From Paenibacillus sp. FSL R5-0517 (GTDB taxonomy: Bacteria; Bacillota; Bacilli; Paenibacillales; Paenibacillaceae), in assembly GCF_037974355.1 (NCBI RefSeq), contig NZ_CP150235.1, forward strand, positions 2,914,001-2,978,000: DNA of 64,000 nucleotides, written 5' to 3'. Below, piece by piece: positions 1 to 8,222 of the stretch. Each line of letters starts with the position of its first letter. Positions within the stretch are counted from its first letter, which is position 1. Under the pieces are notes generated by a model. The model was given only the letters and a program-made list of their open reading frames with translations, was not told where the DNA came from and made no database searches. The position numbers and the translations under genes were made by a program.

Positions 1-390
1 CGAATTAATCATTCGATGCAGACAGGATCGCATCTCGTCATCCTCATTGCCCAGCTCAAAAATCGGGTGATGCTCAGACAGACAAGCCTGCTGTAAAAAG
101 GTTTGGCTATTGCTACCTTGAAAAGCAACCCAGCTGTATTCCCAAGGGTCATCCTGATCTGCTTCGTAATGAACAACAGAATGCGGAACGATCAGAAAAC
201 CTTGACCTTTGTGCAGGGTGTATGTTCTGCCTCCTACTTCGAAGGTGCCTTTGCCATTCAAAATATAATGAATTTTGTAATAGTCTCTCATGGCAGGGCC
301 AAAGTGATGACCTGGTGTACAGGCTTCCGTACCATAATGAAGGAGCTGAAGCTCCTGAAAATGATTGCTTTTAAACATATATGTAATCAA
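1..390 (-). CDS. AraC-family transcriptional regulator, partial (N-terminal sensor domain)
   Basis: Read on the minus strand, the frame is open from position 390 to the window edge, so only the first 130 codons are present and the DNA-binding part is missing. The translation contains YYKIHYILNGKGTFEVGG followed by a run ending in IVPHSVVHYEAD, the pattern of the AraC_binding cupin domain that precedes two AraC helix-turn-helix motifs. The TTG at 390-388 is preferred over the in-frame ATG at 378 because AGGAGTG lies seven bases upstream of it. It is divergent from the aldo/keto reductase and probably a sugar or metabolite-responsive regulator, possibly of that gene. The target is inference. 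Confidence 0.8.
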   Translation of the reverse strand, partial: MITYMFKSNHFQELQLLHYGTEACTPGHHFGPAMRDYYKIHYILNGKGTFEVGGRTYTLHKGQGFLIVPHSVVHYEADQDDPWEYSWVAFQGSNSQTFLQQACLSEHHPIFELGNEDDEMRSCLHRMINS

Positions 391-591
391 GGGTATTCAC
401 TCCTGTACGATTTCATCTCATCTTGCATTTTAACATATTAATTAGATTAAAAGATCAATGATTTAACATTCGTTGGTATAGATAACAGTCATTTTTCCAT
501 ATGGTTATAGTGAAATGCCATATCGTTTTGCCCGAGAAATGACTAAGATTAGAAGCAGCAAGGCAAACCTTACAGGAAAGTGAGAATAACG

Positions 592-1596
592 ATGCCCTAT
601 ACTGCGAGTGAACAACGATATGATGAGATGAAATATGTACGTTCCGGTAAATCCGGAATCAGACTGCCGCAAATTGCGCTGGGTCTATGGCAGAACTTCG
701 GTGGTAACCGTACGTTGGATATTCAGGAAGAGATGATTTTGCGTGCCTTCGACCTCGGAATTAACCATTTCGATCTGGCGAATAACTATGGTCCACCTCC
801 AGGATCAGCGGAAGAGAACTTTGGTGTGATATATAAAAAACATCTGCGTCCTTATCGGGATGAGCTGCTTATTTCGTCAAAGGCTGGCTATCACATGTGG
901 AATGGACCTTATGGCGAATGGGGTTCCCGCAAAAACCTCATTGCGAGCCTGGATCAAAGCCTTGGCCGGATGGGACTGGATTATGTAGACATTTTCTATC
1001 ATCACCGTCCAGATCCGGATACACCTTTGGAAGAGACCATGACAGCGCTGGATCATATCGTGCGGCAAGGTAAAGCACTGTATGTGGGGTTATCCAATTA
1101 TAATGCAGAACAGACGCAAGAAGCGGTGACCATTCTCCGTCGTCTGGGTACGCCGTGTCTGGTTCATCAGCCGAATTACTCCATGTTGAACCGCTGGATC
1201 GAAGACGGTTTGCAGGACGTACTGGATGAGCAGGGCGTAGGTTCAATAGCATTCTGTCCACTCGGCCGCGGCCAGTTGACGAATAAATATGTCGACAAGA
1301 TTAAGGAAGAACGAGCCAATCCAACAGGCAATTTGAAAAAAGAAGCTTATACGGACGAACGGATTGCCAAGTTCGATGCGCTTCAGGCGGTTGCAGAAAG
1401 AAGAGGTCAGACGATCTCTCAACTGGCTCTGAACTGGATCTTGCGCGGTAACCGTGTAACCTCCGCACTGATTGGTGCAAGCCGTGTGTCCCAGATCGAA
1501 GAAAACGTAGCTGCGCTCAAGGCACCGGACCTGACAACGGAAGAGTTGAATGAGATCGAAAGCATTCTTGATGGCATGGGTAATTATCCGTGGTAA
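592..1596 (+). CDS. Aldo/keto reductase (L-glyceraldehyde-3-phosphate reductase type)
   Basis: A 334-residue NADPH-dependent oxidoreductase with a TIM-barrel fold, expected in the cytoplasm, reducing aldehydes such as methylglyoxal or glyceraldehyde 3-phosphate. The aldo/keto reductase tetrad is visible: Asp61 and Tyr66 in FDLANNYG, Lys97 in ISSKAG and His138 in YHHRPD. The GLWQNFGG segment and the overall length fit the YghZ/Gpr subgroup and the Kv-beta-like branch. The ATG at 592 is preferred to the in-frame GTG at 580, since the only Shine-Dalgarno-like sequence (AGGAAAGTGAG) abuts or overlaps that GTG. A terminator follows at 1663. The exact substrate cannot be read from the sequence. Confidence 0.9.
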   Translation: MPYTASEQRYDEMKYVRSGKSGIRLPQIALGLWQNFGGNRTLDIQEEMILRAFDLGINHFDLANNYGPPPGSAEENFGVIYKKHLRPYRDELLISSKAGYHMWNGPYGEWGSRKNLIASLDQSLGRMGLDYVDIFYHHRPDPDTPLEETMTALDHIVRQGKALYVGLSNYNAEQTQEAVTILRRLGTPCLVHQPNYSMLNRWIEDGLQDVLDEQGVGSIAFCPLGRGQLTNKYVDKIKEERANPTGNLKKEAYTDERIAKFDALQAVAERRGQTISQLALNWILRGNRVTSALIGASRVSQIEENVAALKAPDLTTEELNEIESILDGMGNYPW

Positions 1597-1662
1597 CATA
1601 CACAGTATAGCTGTGTGAAAATTATAGTTAGACAAAGATTATGGTAATAGAAAATTAATATG

Positions 1663-1703
1663 AAATGGTGCCGTCCTGATAACCAGGAAGGTGCCATTTT
1701 TTT
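1663..1703 (+). terminator. Rho-independent terminator after the aldo/keto reductase
   Basis: AAATGG pairs with CCATTT and the inner arms GTCCTG and CAGGAAG continue the stem with two wobble pairs and one mismatch. A run of seven T follows directly. Confidence 0.75.
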
Positions 1704-1862
1704 ATATGTCATTTTCTTTATAGGATAAGATCTATTATAATAGTTCATTAATTGACCTATGTTTATTTTTTTGGAATGAGCCTAGTTCATAGCACCTGGT
1801 CCTAGGATTTAGGGTATAATATATAGAAGCTTTACATTTGAACTACGAAGGAGAGGCTCCAT

Positions 1863-3455
1863 TTGAACTTTGAACAGTGGATTTCGCCTGAAAGCTATAA
1901 CCTGACATCCGAGATGGAGAATCATCCATCAGACCGGATTGCACTTAGATGGCTCAGCGATCAACGAGAATTGGAAGAGATCACGTATGGTGATTTGTTC
2001 AAGCAGGCGAATCGTCTTGCTGGAGGTTTGCGTGAACTAGGACTGGTGAAGGGTGATCGGGTGCTGGTCATGGTACCACGCCGTATCATTGCCTATGTCA
2101 TTTACATTGCTTGTCTTAAATTGGGGATTGCCGTTATTCCGTCCTCTGAGATGTTACGGGCTAAAGATCTGGAATATCGTCTGCGTCACTCTGAGGCGCG
2201 GGCTGTTATTGTATGGTCCGAGACAACCTCGGAAGTGGAAAAGATGGACGCGGATCTGCCGTCACTGGCACATCGTATCGTAGCATCTCCTAATGGTGAA
2301 GTTGGCGTACCTGCTGAAGGTTGGGTCAATGTGCATGAGTTAATGCAAAATCAACCTGAAGAGATGGCTGCAGTGGACACTCACCGTGATGATACAGCTA
2401 TTCTTGCCTATACTTCGGGCACAACAGGTAATCCCAAAGGAGTTGTACATAGCCACGGTTGGGGATATGCCCACCTGCGGATCGCTTCTTCACTATGGCT
2501 GGATATTCAGCCTTCAGATACCGTATGGGCAACAGCGGCACCTGGCTGGCAAAAATGGATCTGGAGTCCGTTCCTGTCGGTACTCGGAAGAGGCGCGACC
2601 GGACTGGTCTACAATGGATCATTCCAACCCAAGCGTTACCTGGAATTGATGCAGGAACATCAAATTAATGTTCTATGCTGTACACCAACCGAATATCGGT
2701 TAATGGCCAAAGCCGATGATCTTGGACATTATGATCTGTCCCATCTGCGCAGTGCTGTTTCAGCGGGTGAACCGCTCAATCAGGAAGTCATTGAAATCTT
2801 CCAGCGTCACTTTGACCTCACTATTCGAGACGGATATGGACAGACCGAGAGCACGTTGTTGATCGGCAGTCTCAAAGATGCGCCTGTACGTATTGGTTCG
2901 ATGGGTCAGTCGATTACACCTGGGTTGATTGAAATCATCGATGAAGAGGGACAACCTGTACCTGCGGGTGAAGTTGGAGATATCGCGGTACACAAAGAGA
3001 TGCCGGCTTTGTTCCGATCCTATTATCAGGATGAGGGACGGAAGGAAGCGAGTCAGCGTGGCGATTATTTTGTAACAGGGGACCGTGCACGTAAAGACGA
3101 AGAAGGTTACTTCTGGTTTGAAGGTCGCAGTGACGATATCATCATCAGTTCGGGTTACACCATCGGACCATTTGAAGTGGAAGAAGCACTTATGAAACAC
3201 GCCAGTGTGAAGGAATGCGCGGTGGTTGCAAGTCCGGATGAGATCCGTGGCAATGTGGTGAAAGCTTTTGTTGTACTGCGAGATGATTCACTGGCTTCAC
3301 CAGAACTGATGCGTGAATTGCAGCACCATGTCAAAGAAATTACAGCACCTTACAAGTATCCACGCAAGATCGAATTTGTTATGGATCTGCCGAAGACCAA
3401 CTCTGGTAAAATCCGCCGGATTGAGTTACGTGAACAAGAAAAACGTAATGTATAA
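1863..3455 (+). CDS. AMP-forming acyl-CoA synthetase (acetyl-/medium-chain type)
   Basis: A 530-residue adenylate-forming ligase that activates a short- or medium-chain carboxylic acid to acyl-AMP and then acyl-CoA. The AMP-binding signature AYTSGTTGNPKG starts at residue 182. GYGQTEST, the TGD-containing segment and GRSDDIIISSGY follow in the family order. The catalytic lysine of the swinging C-terminal domain is Lys516 in NSGKIRR. The length is typical of the AcsA/MACS branch. The start is TTG, supported by AAGGAGAGG nine bases upstream, and a TATAAT box lies at 1815-1820. The gene stands alone, so the acid it uses (acetate, propionate, branched or aromatic) is not decided. Confidence 0.9.
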   Translation: MNFEQWISPESYNLTSEMENHPSDRIALRWLSDQRELEEITYGDLFKQANRLAGGLRELGLVKGDRVLVMVPRRIIAYVIYIACLKLGIAVIPSSEMLRAKDLEYRLRHSEARAVIVWSETTSEVEKMDADLPSLAHRIVASPNGEVGVPAEGWVNVHELMQNQPEEMAAVDTHRDDTAILAYTSGTTGNPKGVVHSHGWGYAHLRIASSLWLDIQPSDTVWATAAPGWQKWIWSPFLSVLGRGATGLVYNGSFQPKRYLELMQEHQINVLCCTPTEYRLMAKADDLGHYDLSHLRSAVSAGEPLNQEVIEIFQRHFDLTIRDGYGQTESTLLIGSLKDAPVRIGSMGQSITPGLIEIIDEEGQPVPAGEVGDIAVHKEMPALFRSYYQDEGRKEASQRGDYFVTGDRARKDEEGYFWFEGRSDDIIISSGYTIGPFEVEEALMKHASVKECAVVASPDEIRGNVVKAFVVLRDDSLASPELMRELQHHVKEITAPYKYPRKIEFVMDLPKTNSGKIRRIELREQEKRNV

Positions 3456-3483
3456 ATCATTTTGTATAAAATTTTGGAAATTA

Positions 3484-3640
3484 AGTCTGCGGAGTGAAAG
3501 AGAAGGATTCGATTCTGCAGAAGCGAAAGCGGTCGTATTTGTCTCCGAATTTTAACCTTTGAAAAATACGATGAAGAAAATTTGGAGACAACGACGATCT
3601 AAAGAACGATCCTTCGCTGTAACGGCCAATCAGCAGATTC
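3484..3640. repeat. Long imperfect inverted repeat (possible MITE-like or structured element)
   Basis: Two arms of about 60-70 bases face each other. The left arm ends in GTCTCCGAATTTT and the right arm begins AAAATTTGGAGACAACGAC. Further out, GAAGGATTCGATTCT on the left mirrors AGAACGATCCTTCGC on the right. The spacer is about 23 bases. There is no reading frame of interest and no second copy in this window. It resembles a non-autonomous mobile element or a folded intergenic RNA. That is inference. Confidence 0.5.
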
Positions 3641-3692
3641 CAAGTCACTTGCAAACCATGTCATAATATATGAAACAGGAGTGAACACAACC

Positions 3693-4937
3693 ATGAGTCA
3701 ATTTGAACAAACCTTTGAAAAGTCATTGGAACAATACGCGGAACTGGTTGTCAAAGTCGGTGTAAATATTCAAAAAGGACAGGACTTGCTCGTCACTGCC
3801 CCCATCGAATCGCTTGAATTCACACGTTTGATTGTTCAAAAAGCGTATGCAGCCGGAGCGAAGTACGTGCAAGTGGAATTCGATGATGATAACATTACCC
3901 GCAGTCGTTTCGAACATGGCTCGGATGACAGTTTTGACTACTATCCGGCCTGGAAAGGCGACATGATGGAGAAGTTCGCTGAAGCCGGCGGAGCAACATT
4001 GACGATCAAAGTACCTGACCCGGATCTGTACAATGGGATTAATTCGGACAACGTCTCCCGTGCGACTAAGGCTGCTGCTCAAGCACGTAAAGGATATTCC
4101 AAATATACACGTAATCATGAAATTAGCTGGTGTTTGATCAAAGCACCGACCAAGGCTTGGGCGAACAAAGTGTTTGCCGACATCCCGGAAGAAGAACGAA
4201 TCAATGTGATGTGGGAAACCATCTTCAAAATGAACCGTGTTGATGGCCGAGACGCCGTACAAAATTGGAGAGAGCATCTGGATACCCTGAATACCATGAG
4301 TGATCTCCTGAACCAAAAGAACTATAAGAGCCTGCATTACCGTGCGCCAGGTACAGACCTGAAAATCGAATTGGTTAACAATCATATCTGGGGCGGTGGT
4401 GGCAGCGAAAATAAACAAGGCGTATACACGGTTGCCAATATGCCGACTGAAGAAGTATTCACCATGCCTAAGCGCAGTGGGGTGAACGGTTATGTTAGCA
4501 GCACCATGCCTCTGAACCTAAACGGGCAACTGGTTGACCAGATGAGAATCACCTTCAAGGACGGACAAGTTGTTGCCTTTACGGCAGCATCTGGTGAAGA
4601 GCATCTGAAGAACCTCTTTGCCACGGATGAAGGAGCACGTTATCTGGGTGAAGTGGCACTCGTGCCTCATGACTCCCCGATCTCCAACTTGAATCGTATT
4701 TTCTATAATACGGGCATTGATGAAAATGCATCTTGCCATTTGGCTGTGGGAAGTGCGTATCCATTCAACATGAAAGATGGCACTACGATGTCTAACGATG
4801 AATTGTTGAAGCATGAGTGCAATGTGAGTCTGACCCACGTCGATTTCATGATCGGTTCCGCAGAGCTGGATATCGATGGTGAGTTACAGGATGGCACAAT
4901 CGAGCCGGTATTCCGTAAAGGCAACTGGGCATTTTAA
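3693..4937 (+). CDS. M29-family metallo-aminopeptidase (AmpS type)
   Basis: A 414-residue cytosolic aminopeptidase that removes N-terminal residues using a two-metal centre. The sequence follows the thermophilic M29 family along its length: a glycine-rich HIWGGGGSENKQG segment, then MPTEEVF, GEEHLKN, ASCHLAVGSAY and SLTHVDFMIGS, which hold the family's Glu, His and Asp metal ligands and active-site residues. The ATG at 3693 is chosen because AGGAGTG sits about nine bases upstream and overlaps the alternative GTG at 3681. It is a single gene between two intergenic repeats, with the inverted repeat at 3484-3640 upstream and repeat copy A downstream. Paralogues are usual in Bacillales, so the number in the genome is unknown. 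Confidence 0.93.
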   Translation: MSQFEQTFEKSLEQYAELVVKVGVNIQKGQDLLVTAPIESLEFTRLIVQKAYAAGAKYVQVEFDDDNITRSRFEHGSDDSFDYYPAWKGDMMEKFAEAGGATLTIKVPDPDLYNGINSDNVSRATKAAAQARKGYSKYTRNHEISWCLIKAPTKAWANKVFADIPEEERINVMWETIFKMNRVDGRDAVQNWREHLDTLNTMSDLLNQKNYKSLHYRAPGTDLKIELVNNHIWGGGGSENKQGVYTVANMPTEEVFTMPKRSGVNGYVSSTMPLNLNGQLVDQMRITFKDGQVVAFTAASGEEHLKNLFATDEGARYLGEVALVPHDSPISNLNRIFYNTGIDENASCHLAVGSAYPFNMKDGTTMSNDELLKHECNVSLTHVDFMIGSAELDIDGELQDGTIEPVFRKGNWAF

Positions 4938-4950
4938 TTTCTAATCTGGC

Positions 4951-5183
4951 TATATAACTTGAACTAAAGATTATTTACACTGACACTACGATGACAAAAT
5001 AACCTTCCAATCGCTGTTATCACCGGATTTTTTTTTGATTCCCTTTTTCGAAGGGGAAATTCCGGGGATAGCGTATGCTTCCGATGCAGCTTTCTTTCAG
5101 AAAGCTTTTAGGCGAACGCTTCGCTTTTTCAGGTTTTTTCTGTCCTCTCCGTTATCGTGTAAATGATTAGTTCAACTTATATA
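4951..5183 (+). repeat. Dispersed TIR element, copy A (reference orientation)
   Basis: About 233 bp bounded by terminal inverted repeats. The left end reads TATATAACTTGAACTAA and the right end, reverse-complemented, reads TATATAAGTTGAACTAA. Both continue to ATTTACAC, giving about 30 bp of near-matching termini. Inside are AACCTTCCAATCGCTGTTA, a T-rich tract and the hairpin AGCTTTCTTTCAGAAAGCT. No protein is encoded. Three further copies lie at 9100, 34987 and 44476. Confidence 0.8.
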
Positions 5184-5205
5184 GTATTAATAGTATTTAA
5201 TCGAG

Positions 5206-5236
5206 AAAGTGACTTCAACTTGAAGTCACTTTTTTC
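5206..5236. terminator. Bidirectional terminator between convergent genes
   Basis: AAGTGACTTCA and TGAAGTCACTT form a perfect 11 bp stem with a three-base loop, followed by TTTTT on the plus strand and preceded by A residues usable on the minus strand. It separates the aminopeptidase from the convergent GyrI-like gene. Confidence 0.8.
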
Positions 5237-5254
5237 GTTTTTTCATAACATGGA

Positions 5255-5713
5255 TTACACAGGCCTCACAGGCACACATATTTCGCACCAATGCTGATGG
5301 AGCAGTTCCCATCGATACCGTTCAATAACTGGTTTGTTGTCCATCACATAACCACTTGCATGCAAATGGGGAATGATCACATTCCAAGCCTGCTGAATAT
5401 CTTCTGCCGTATGTCTCACCTTACAGATGAGATAGTCTCCGCCTGATAACTCGCCAATCTCAACTATGTCATCTTCCAGACGTTTAGATTCCGTGATAAC
5501 AATACAGGCATCATATCTACATTCTTCGGGTGGTGTGGTAGTCGGGTCATCTTGGGGGATGCCCAGTAATGTTGCTGATTCATGAAGCAATTGGTTTTTG
5601 TCTGCCCATTGTTTGAGTGTATTCATCGCTTGGGCATTGGCCGGACCGTAAGGCCCCACTTGTCGAACATAGGCAAGGCGACACGACGGGAGGTTTTCGA
5701 TATACATTTGCAT
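5255..5713 (-). CDS. GyrI-like small-molecule-binding protein
   Basis: A 152-residue stand-alone GyrI-like (SbmC/AraC-effector-binding) domain. These domains bind small hydrophobic or cationic molecules, occur fused to AraC and MerR regulators or alone, and some hydrolyse or sequester toxins. The opening IENLPSCRLAYVRQVGPYG and the middle segment ECRYDACIVI are the characteristic blocks. The start at 5713 follows GAGAGGAAG at a nine-base gap. The frame stays open for 56 more codons upstream but has no ribosome binding site there. It is transcribed away from the leucine-rich-repeat gene. The ligand is unknown. Confidence 0.75.
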   Translation of the reverse strand: MQMYIENLPSCRLAYVRQVGPYGPANAQAMNTLKQWADKNQLLHESATLLGIPQDDPTTTPPEECRYDACIVITESKRLEDDIVEIGELSGGDYLICKVRHTAEDIQQAWNVIIPHLHASGYVMDNKPVIERYRWELLHQHWCEICVPVRPV

Positions 5714-5870
5714 GGAAATCTTCCTCTCAATATGGTTTTCTCTTACATATTGGATGCTAACATGGTATAAAAAATATTGCATAATGAATTGATTCCCCGT
5801 ACCAAAACTCGTAGAATAGGAAGGATATGTTAAAGGATGTTTTAAGAGAACAGGAGGGGAAGAGTGAGAT

Positions 5871-7031
5871 ATGGATATCACCTATGCCTTCACGGATGAA
5901 CGGTTCAGGCAAGTTGTGTTGGATCGTTTTTGTAATGAGAGGGGATTTATTCAGGAGAGTGATGTTCGTGAGGTTGAGACATTGCAGCTTTCAAATCACG
6001 ATATTAGTAATCTGGACGGGATTGAGTATTTCAAAGGTCTTCAAGAGTTGGATTGTGCCTATAACCAATTGACGGGTCTGGATCTTGCTCAGAATCACAT
6101 GCTCAGGACGTTACGTTGCAGAGAGAATCAGCTTCTTACTCTGGACCTCCACTCCAATTCAGAATTGCAGGTACTCGATTGCAGCTTTAATCGACTTCGC
6201 CAATTGGATCTTTCTCATAATTCCAAACTTGTCACGCTGGAGTGCCATTGGAATATGTTGTCGGAGCTGGCTTTGGAGCGCCTTGAGCAGTTGGAGGAAC
6301 TGAGCTGCAGTTATAATGCTCTTTTCACGCTTGAGCTTGAACACAATATACACCTGCGGCGACTGGATTGCGCTAACAATTACATGTTGGATCTCGATGT
6401 ATCCGGCTGTCCAAACTTGCTTGAACTTCGATGTAATCACAACCATATCAAACAGCTGGATCTTACTTTAAATCTGGCTCTGGAGAGTATCCGTTGTTTT
6501 AACAACCATATTAGCAAGCTGGATCTTCGTCATAACGTGCAATTAAGAGAGCTTTATTGTTCCGAGAACAAATTAACCGAGTTGGATTATAGCGTTAATC
6601 CCAAGCTGGAGAGACTGCAATATGCAGACAATCTGATTTTTGAATCCAATCATGAAGTTCAGGGGATGGGTGTGTTTCAGTATGACGCATCAATGTCCAA
6701 CTATCAGATGCGCTTACATATTCAGGATAAAGAACTGGTAGTCACTGCACAGGTTTCAACCAAGGCTGAGATGGAGGAATTGTCTCCATATATGGAAGCG
6801 ACGTGGGATCGATGGGACATGCTTCAGGAGCAGGCCCTTAAAACCATTGCCGAGGCCCATCCGGACGAGGATATCAGTGAATTGGTTTTGGCTGATGCAG
6901 AATTTCAGGGAGATCGTTACCTTCGATTGGGATATGATGCGGGGGATACACCTGCTGGTCGATTGTACATATACGCGGAGTTTGACGATGAATTTCATAT
7001 GTTGGACACATTAATCTATGAAACGTATTAA
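5871..7031 (+). CDS. Leucine-rich-repeat protein with cysteine-patterned repeats
   Basis: A 386-residue protein with no signal peptide or membrane segment, so probably cytoplasmic. Residues of about 35 to 245 are roughly ten 21-residue repeats of the form L..LDCS.N.L..LDLS.N, in which a cysteine recurs at the same place in nearly every unit (LDCAYN, LRCREN, LDCSFN, LECHWN, LSCSYN, LDCANN, LRCNHN, IRCFNN, LYCSEN). The last 130 residues form a separate acidic alpha/beta region that I do not recognise. The fold suggests a protein-binding scaffold. The partner is unknown. AGGAGGGG lies upstream of the ATG and a terminator follows at 7030. Confidence 0.8.
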   Translation: MDITYAFTDERFRQVVLDRFCNERGFIQESDVREVETLQLSNHDISNLDGIEYFKGLQELDCAYNQLTGLDLAQNHMLRTLRCRENQLLTLDLHSNSELQVLDCSFNRLRQLDLSHNSKLVTLECHWNMLSELALERLEQLEELSCSYNALFTLELEHNIHLRRLDCANNYMLDLDVSGCPNLLELRCNHNHIKQLDLTLNLALESIRCFNNHISKLDLRHNVQLRELYCSENKLTELDYSVNPKLERLQYADNLIFESNHEVQGMGVFQYDASMSNYQMRLHIQDKELVVTAQVSTKAEMEELSPYMEATWDRWDMLQEQALKTIAEAHPDEDISELVLADAEFQGDRYLRLGYDAGDTPAGRLYIYAEFDDEFHMLDTLIYETY

Positions 7032-7054
7032 AGCCACGAAACCGTGGCTTTTTG
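7030..7054 (+). terminator. Terminator after the leucine-rich-repeat gene
   Basis: AAGCCACG and CGTGGCTT form an 8 bp stem with a short AAAC loop, followed by a T run. It sits at the stop codon of the upstream gene. Confidence 0.75.
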
Positions 7055-7080
7055 CTTTGTTAGTTTGGCAGGTTATCTGT

Positions 7081-7713
7081 TTATTCAGCGTGCATTTTAT
7101 TGAAGCTAACATATTCATTGATTGGTTTACGGTAACCGCGCGGACGTTGTTTGGCTTCCGACTTTTTGCCGATGGTAATCAACATAACCGGTACGTAATG
7201 ATTAGGGATATCCAAGCTTTGTTGTAATTCTTCTGCGTCAAAACCAATCATTGGACAGGTGTCCCAACCGCGATCTTGAGCGATCAGCATCAACTGCATG
7301 GCAGACAGGCTGGCATTGCGAATCGCATCCTCACGTTGGAAGAACCTGCCGCGAGATTCGTAAAATTCGGTTACACTTTGGGATTCTTGCTCATATTGGA
7401 ACGGAGTGAGGGCGCCCAGATTCAGCAAACCTTCGTTAATGGTGCGGATATGATGGTGTGCGTTGACATCGCCCAGAACCACGATGACCGCAGAAGCTGT
7501 TTTTACTTTATATTGCTGGGAAGCTTCATAAACTTTCTCTTTCTGTTCCTCGTCTTTGATCACAAGATAGTGGGTGTGTTGCAGGTTAAAGGCAGATGGT
7601 GCAAATTTGTTCAGGGCAAACATCTCTTGCAGTTCAGACTCCGAAATCTCAATTCCTTCTTCAAAAATAACAGCCGACCTGCGGTTTTTAACCAGGTTCT
7701 CGAACTCACTCAT
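7081..7713 (-). CDS. Nitroreductase-family FMN oxidoreductase
   Basis: A 210-residue NAD(P)H-dependent flavoenzyme of the nitroreductase fold, normally a dimer with FMN at the interface, acting on quinones, nitro compounds or similar electrophiles. The N-terminal NRRSAVIF carries the FMN-phosphate-binding arginines. KFAPSAFNLQ is the second FMN-contact loop, and the region WDTCPMIGFD with the C-terminal RPRGYRKP basic block matches the family pattern. The length is usual. It is transcribed alone, convergent with the leucine-rich-repeat gene, behind a weak GAGGG site. The physiological substrate cannot be inferred. Confidence 0.9.
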   Translation of the reverse strand: MSEFENLVKNRRSAVIFEEGIEISESELQEMFALNKFAPSAFNLQHTHYLVIKDEEQKEKVYEASQQYKVKTASAVIVVLGDVNAHHHIRTINEGLLNLGALTPFQYEQESQSVTEFYESRGRFFQREDAIRNASLSAMQLMLIAQDRGWDTCPMIGFDAEELQQSLDIPNHYVPVMLITIGKKSEAKQRPRGYRKPINEYVSFNKMHAE

Positions 7714-7843
7714 GATGGTTTCCCTCGCTTATGTATGATTTATAAAATTACTATAACACACTTAGTTACTTTATGTAAGTATTATTTTTGAATAAGACAA
7801 GGATTGCCTGCCATACGTTAAAATAAAACACTAGAGGTGATTC

Positions 7844-8083
7844 ATGAAAGCTCTCATCACAAGATTTAAGGGAGGGCATGACCCGCATGAATTTCGGGTA
7901 TATGTGATCCAATCTTCAACGTTGAAACGTTTTGTCATTATGGAGATTATTTTGGGTTCAATCGTGTACAATGTCGCACTGTATTTGTGCCATAATGCAC
8001 TACTTGCTGGCGCAGGCTCTTGGGCTGGAACTGAAAGTCTGAAGAGATTGCCACTGGTCTTTAGGAGAATCGTTGGGACGTGA
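7844..8083 (+). CDS. Small hypothetical protein (79 aa), function unknown
   Basis: A short frame with a good ribosome binding site (GAGGTG four bases before the ATG). The product begins MKALITRFKGGHDPHEF and has a hydrophobic middle stretch of about 25 residues, IMEIILGSIVYNVALYLC, which could be one membrane helix. I do not recognise the family. The C-terminal third looks less protein-like and another frame (MHYLLAQALGLE) is open there, so this may be a decayed or frameshifted gene. A strong palindrome follows 26 bases after the stop. Confidence 0.4.
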   Translation: MKALITRFKGGHDPHEFRVYVIQSSTLKRFVIMEIILGSIVYNVALYLCHNALLAGAGSWAGTESLKRLPLVFRRIVGT

Positions 8084-8108
8084 TGATGTGTTCAAAATGA
8101 AAAAGATT

Positions 8109-8150
8109 GAAATTGAAGATGGGGCCACTATCGGCCCCATCTTCAATTTC
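8109..8150. terminator. Strong palindromic hairpin between convergent genes
   Basis: GAAATTGAAGATGGGGCC and its exact complement form an 18 bp perfect stem around a six-base loop. No clear T run follows on the plus strand, so it may stop transcription by stem strength or act as a transcript-end stabiliser for either side. Confidence 0.55.
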
Positions 8151-8222
8151 AGCCTTGATATCTATATTCATCCTTCTTTTATCTGATCAAATAGCTGACT
8201 AAAGATAAGGTAGATACCTACC

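Noticed and set aside
103..441. Plus-strand frame of 112 codons at the window start
   Set aside because: It lies opposite the AraC-family gene, has no ribosome binding site and no family similarity; the minus-strand translation gives a clear cupin domain.
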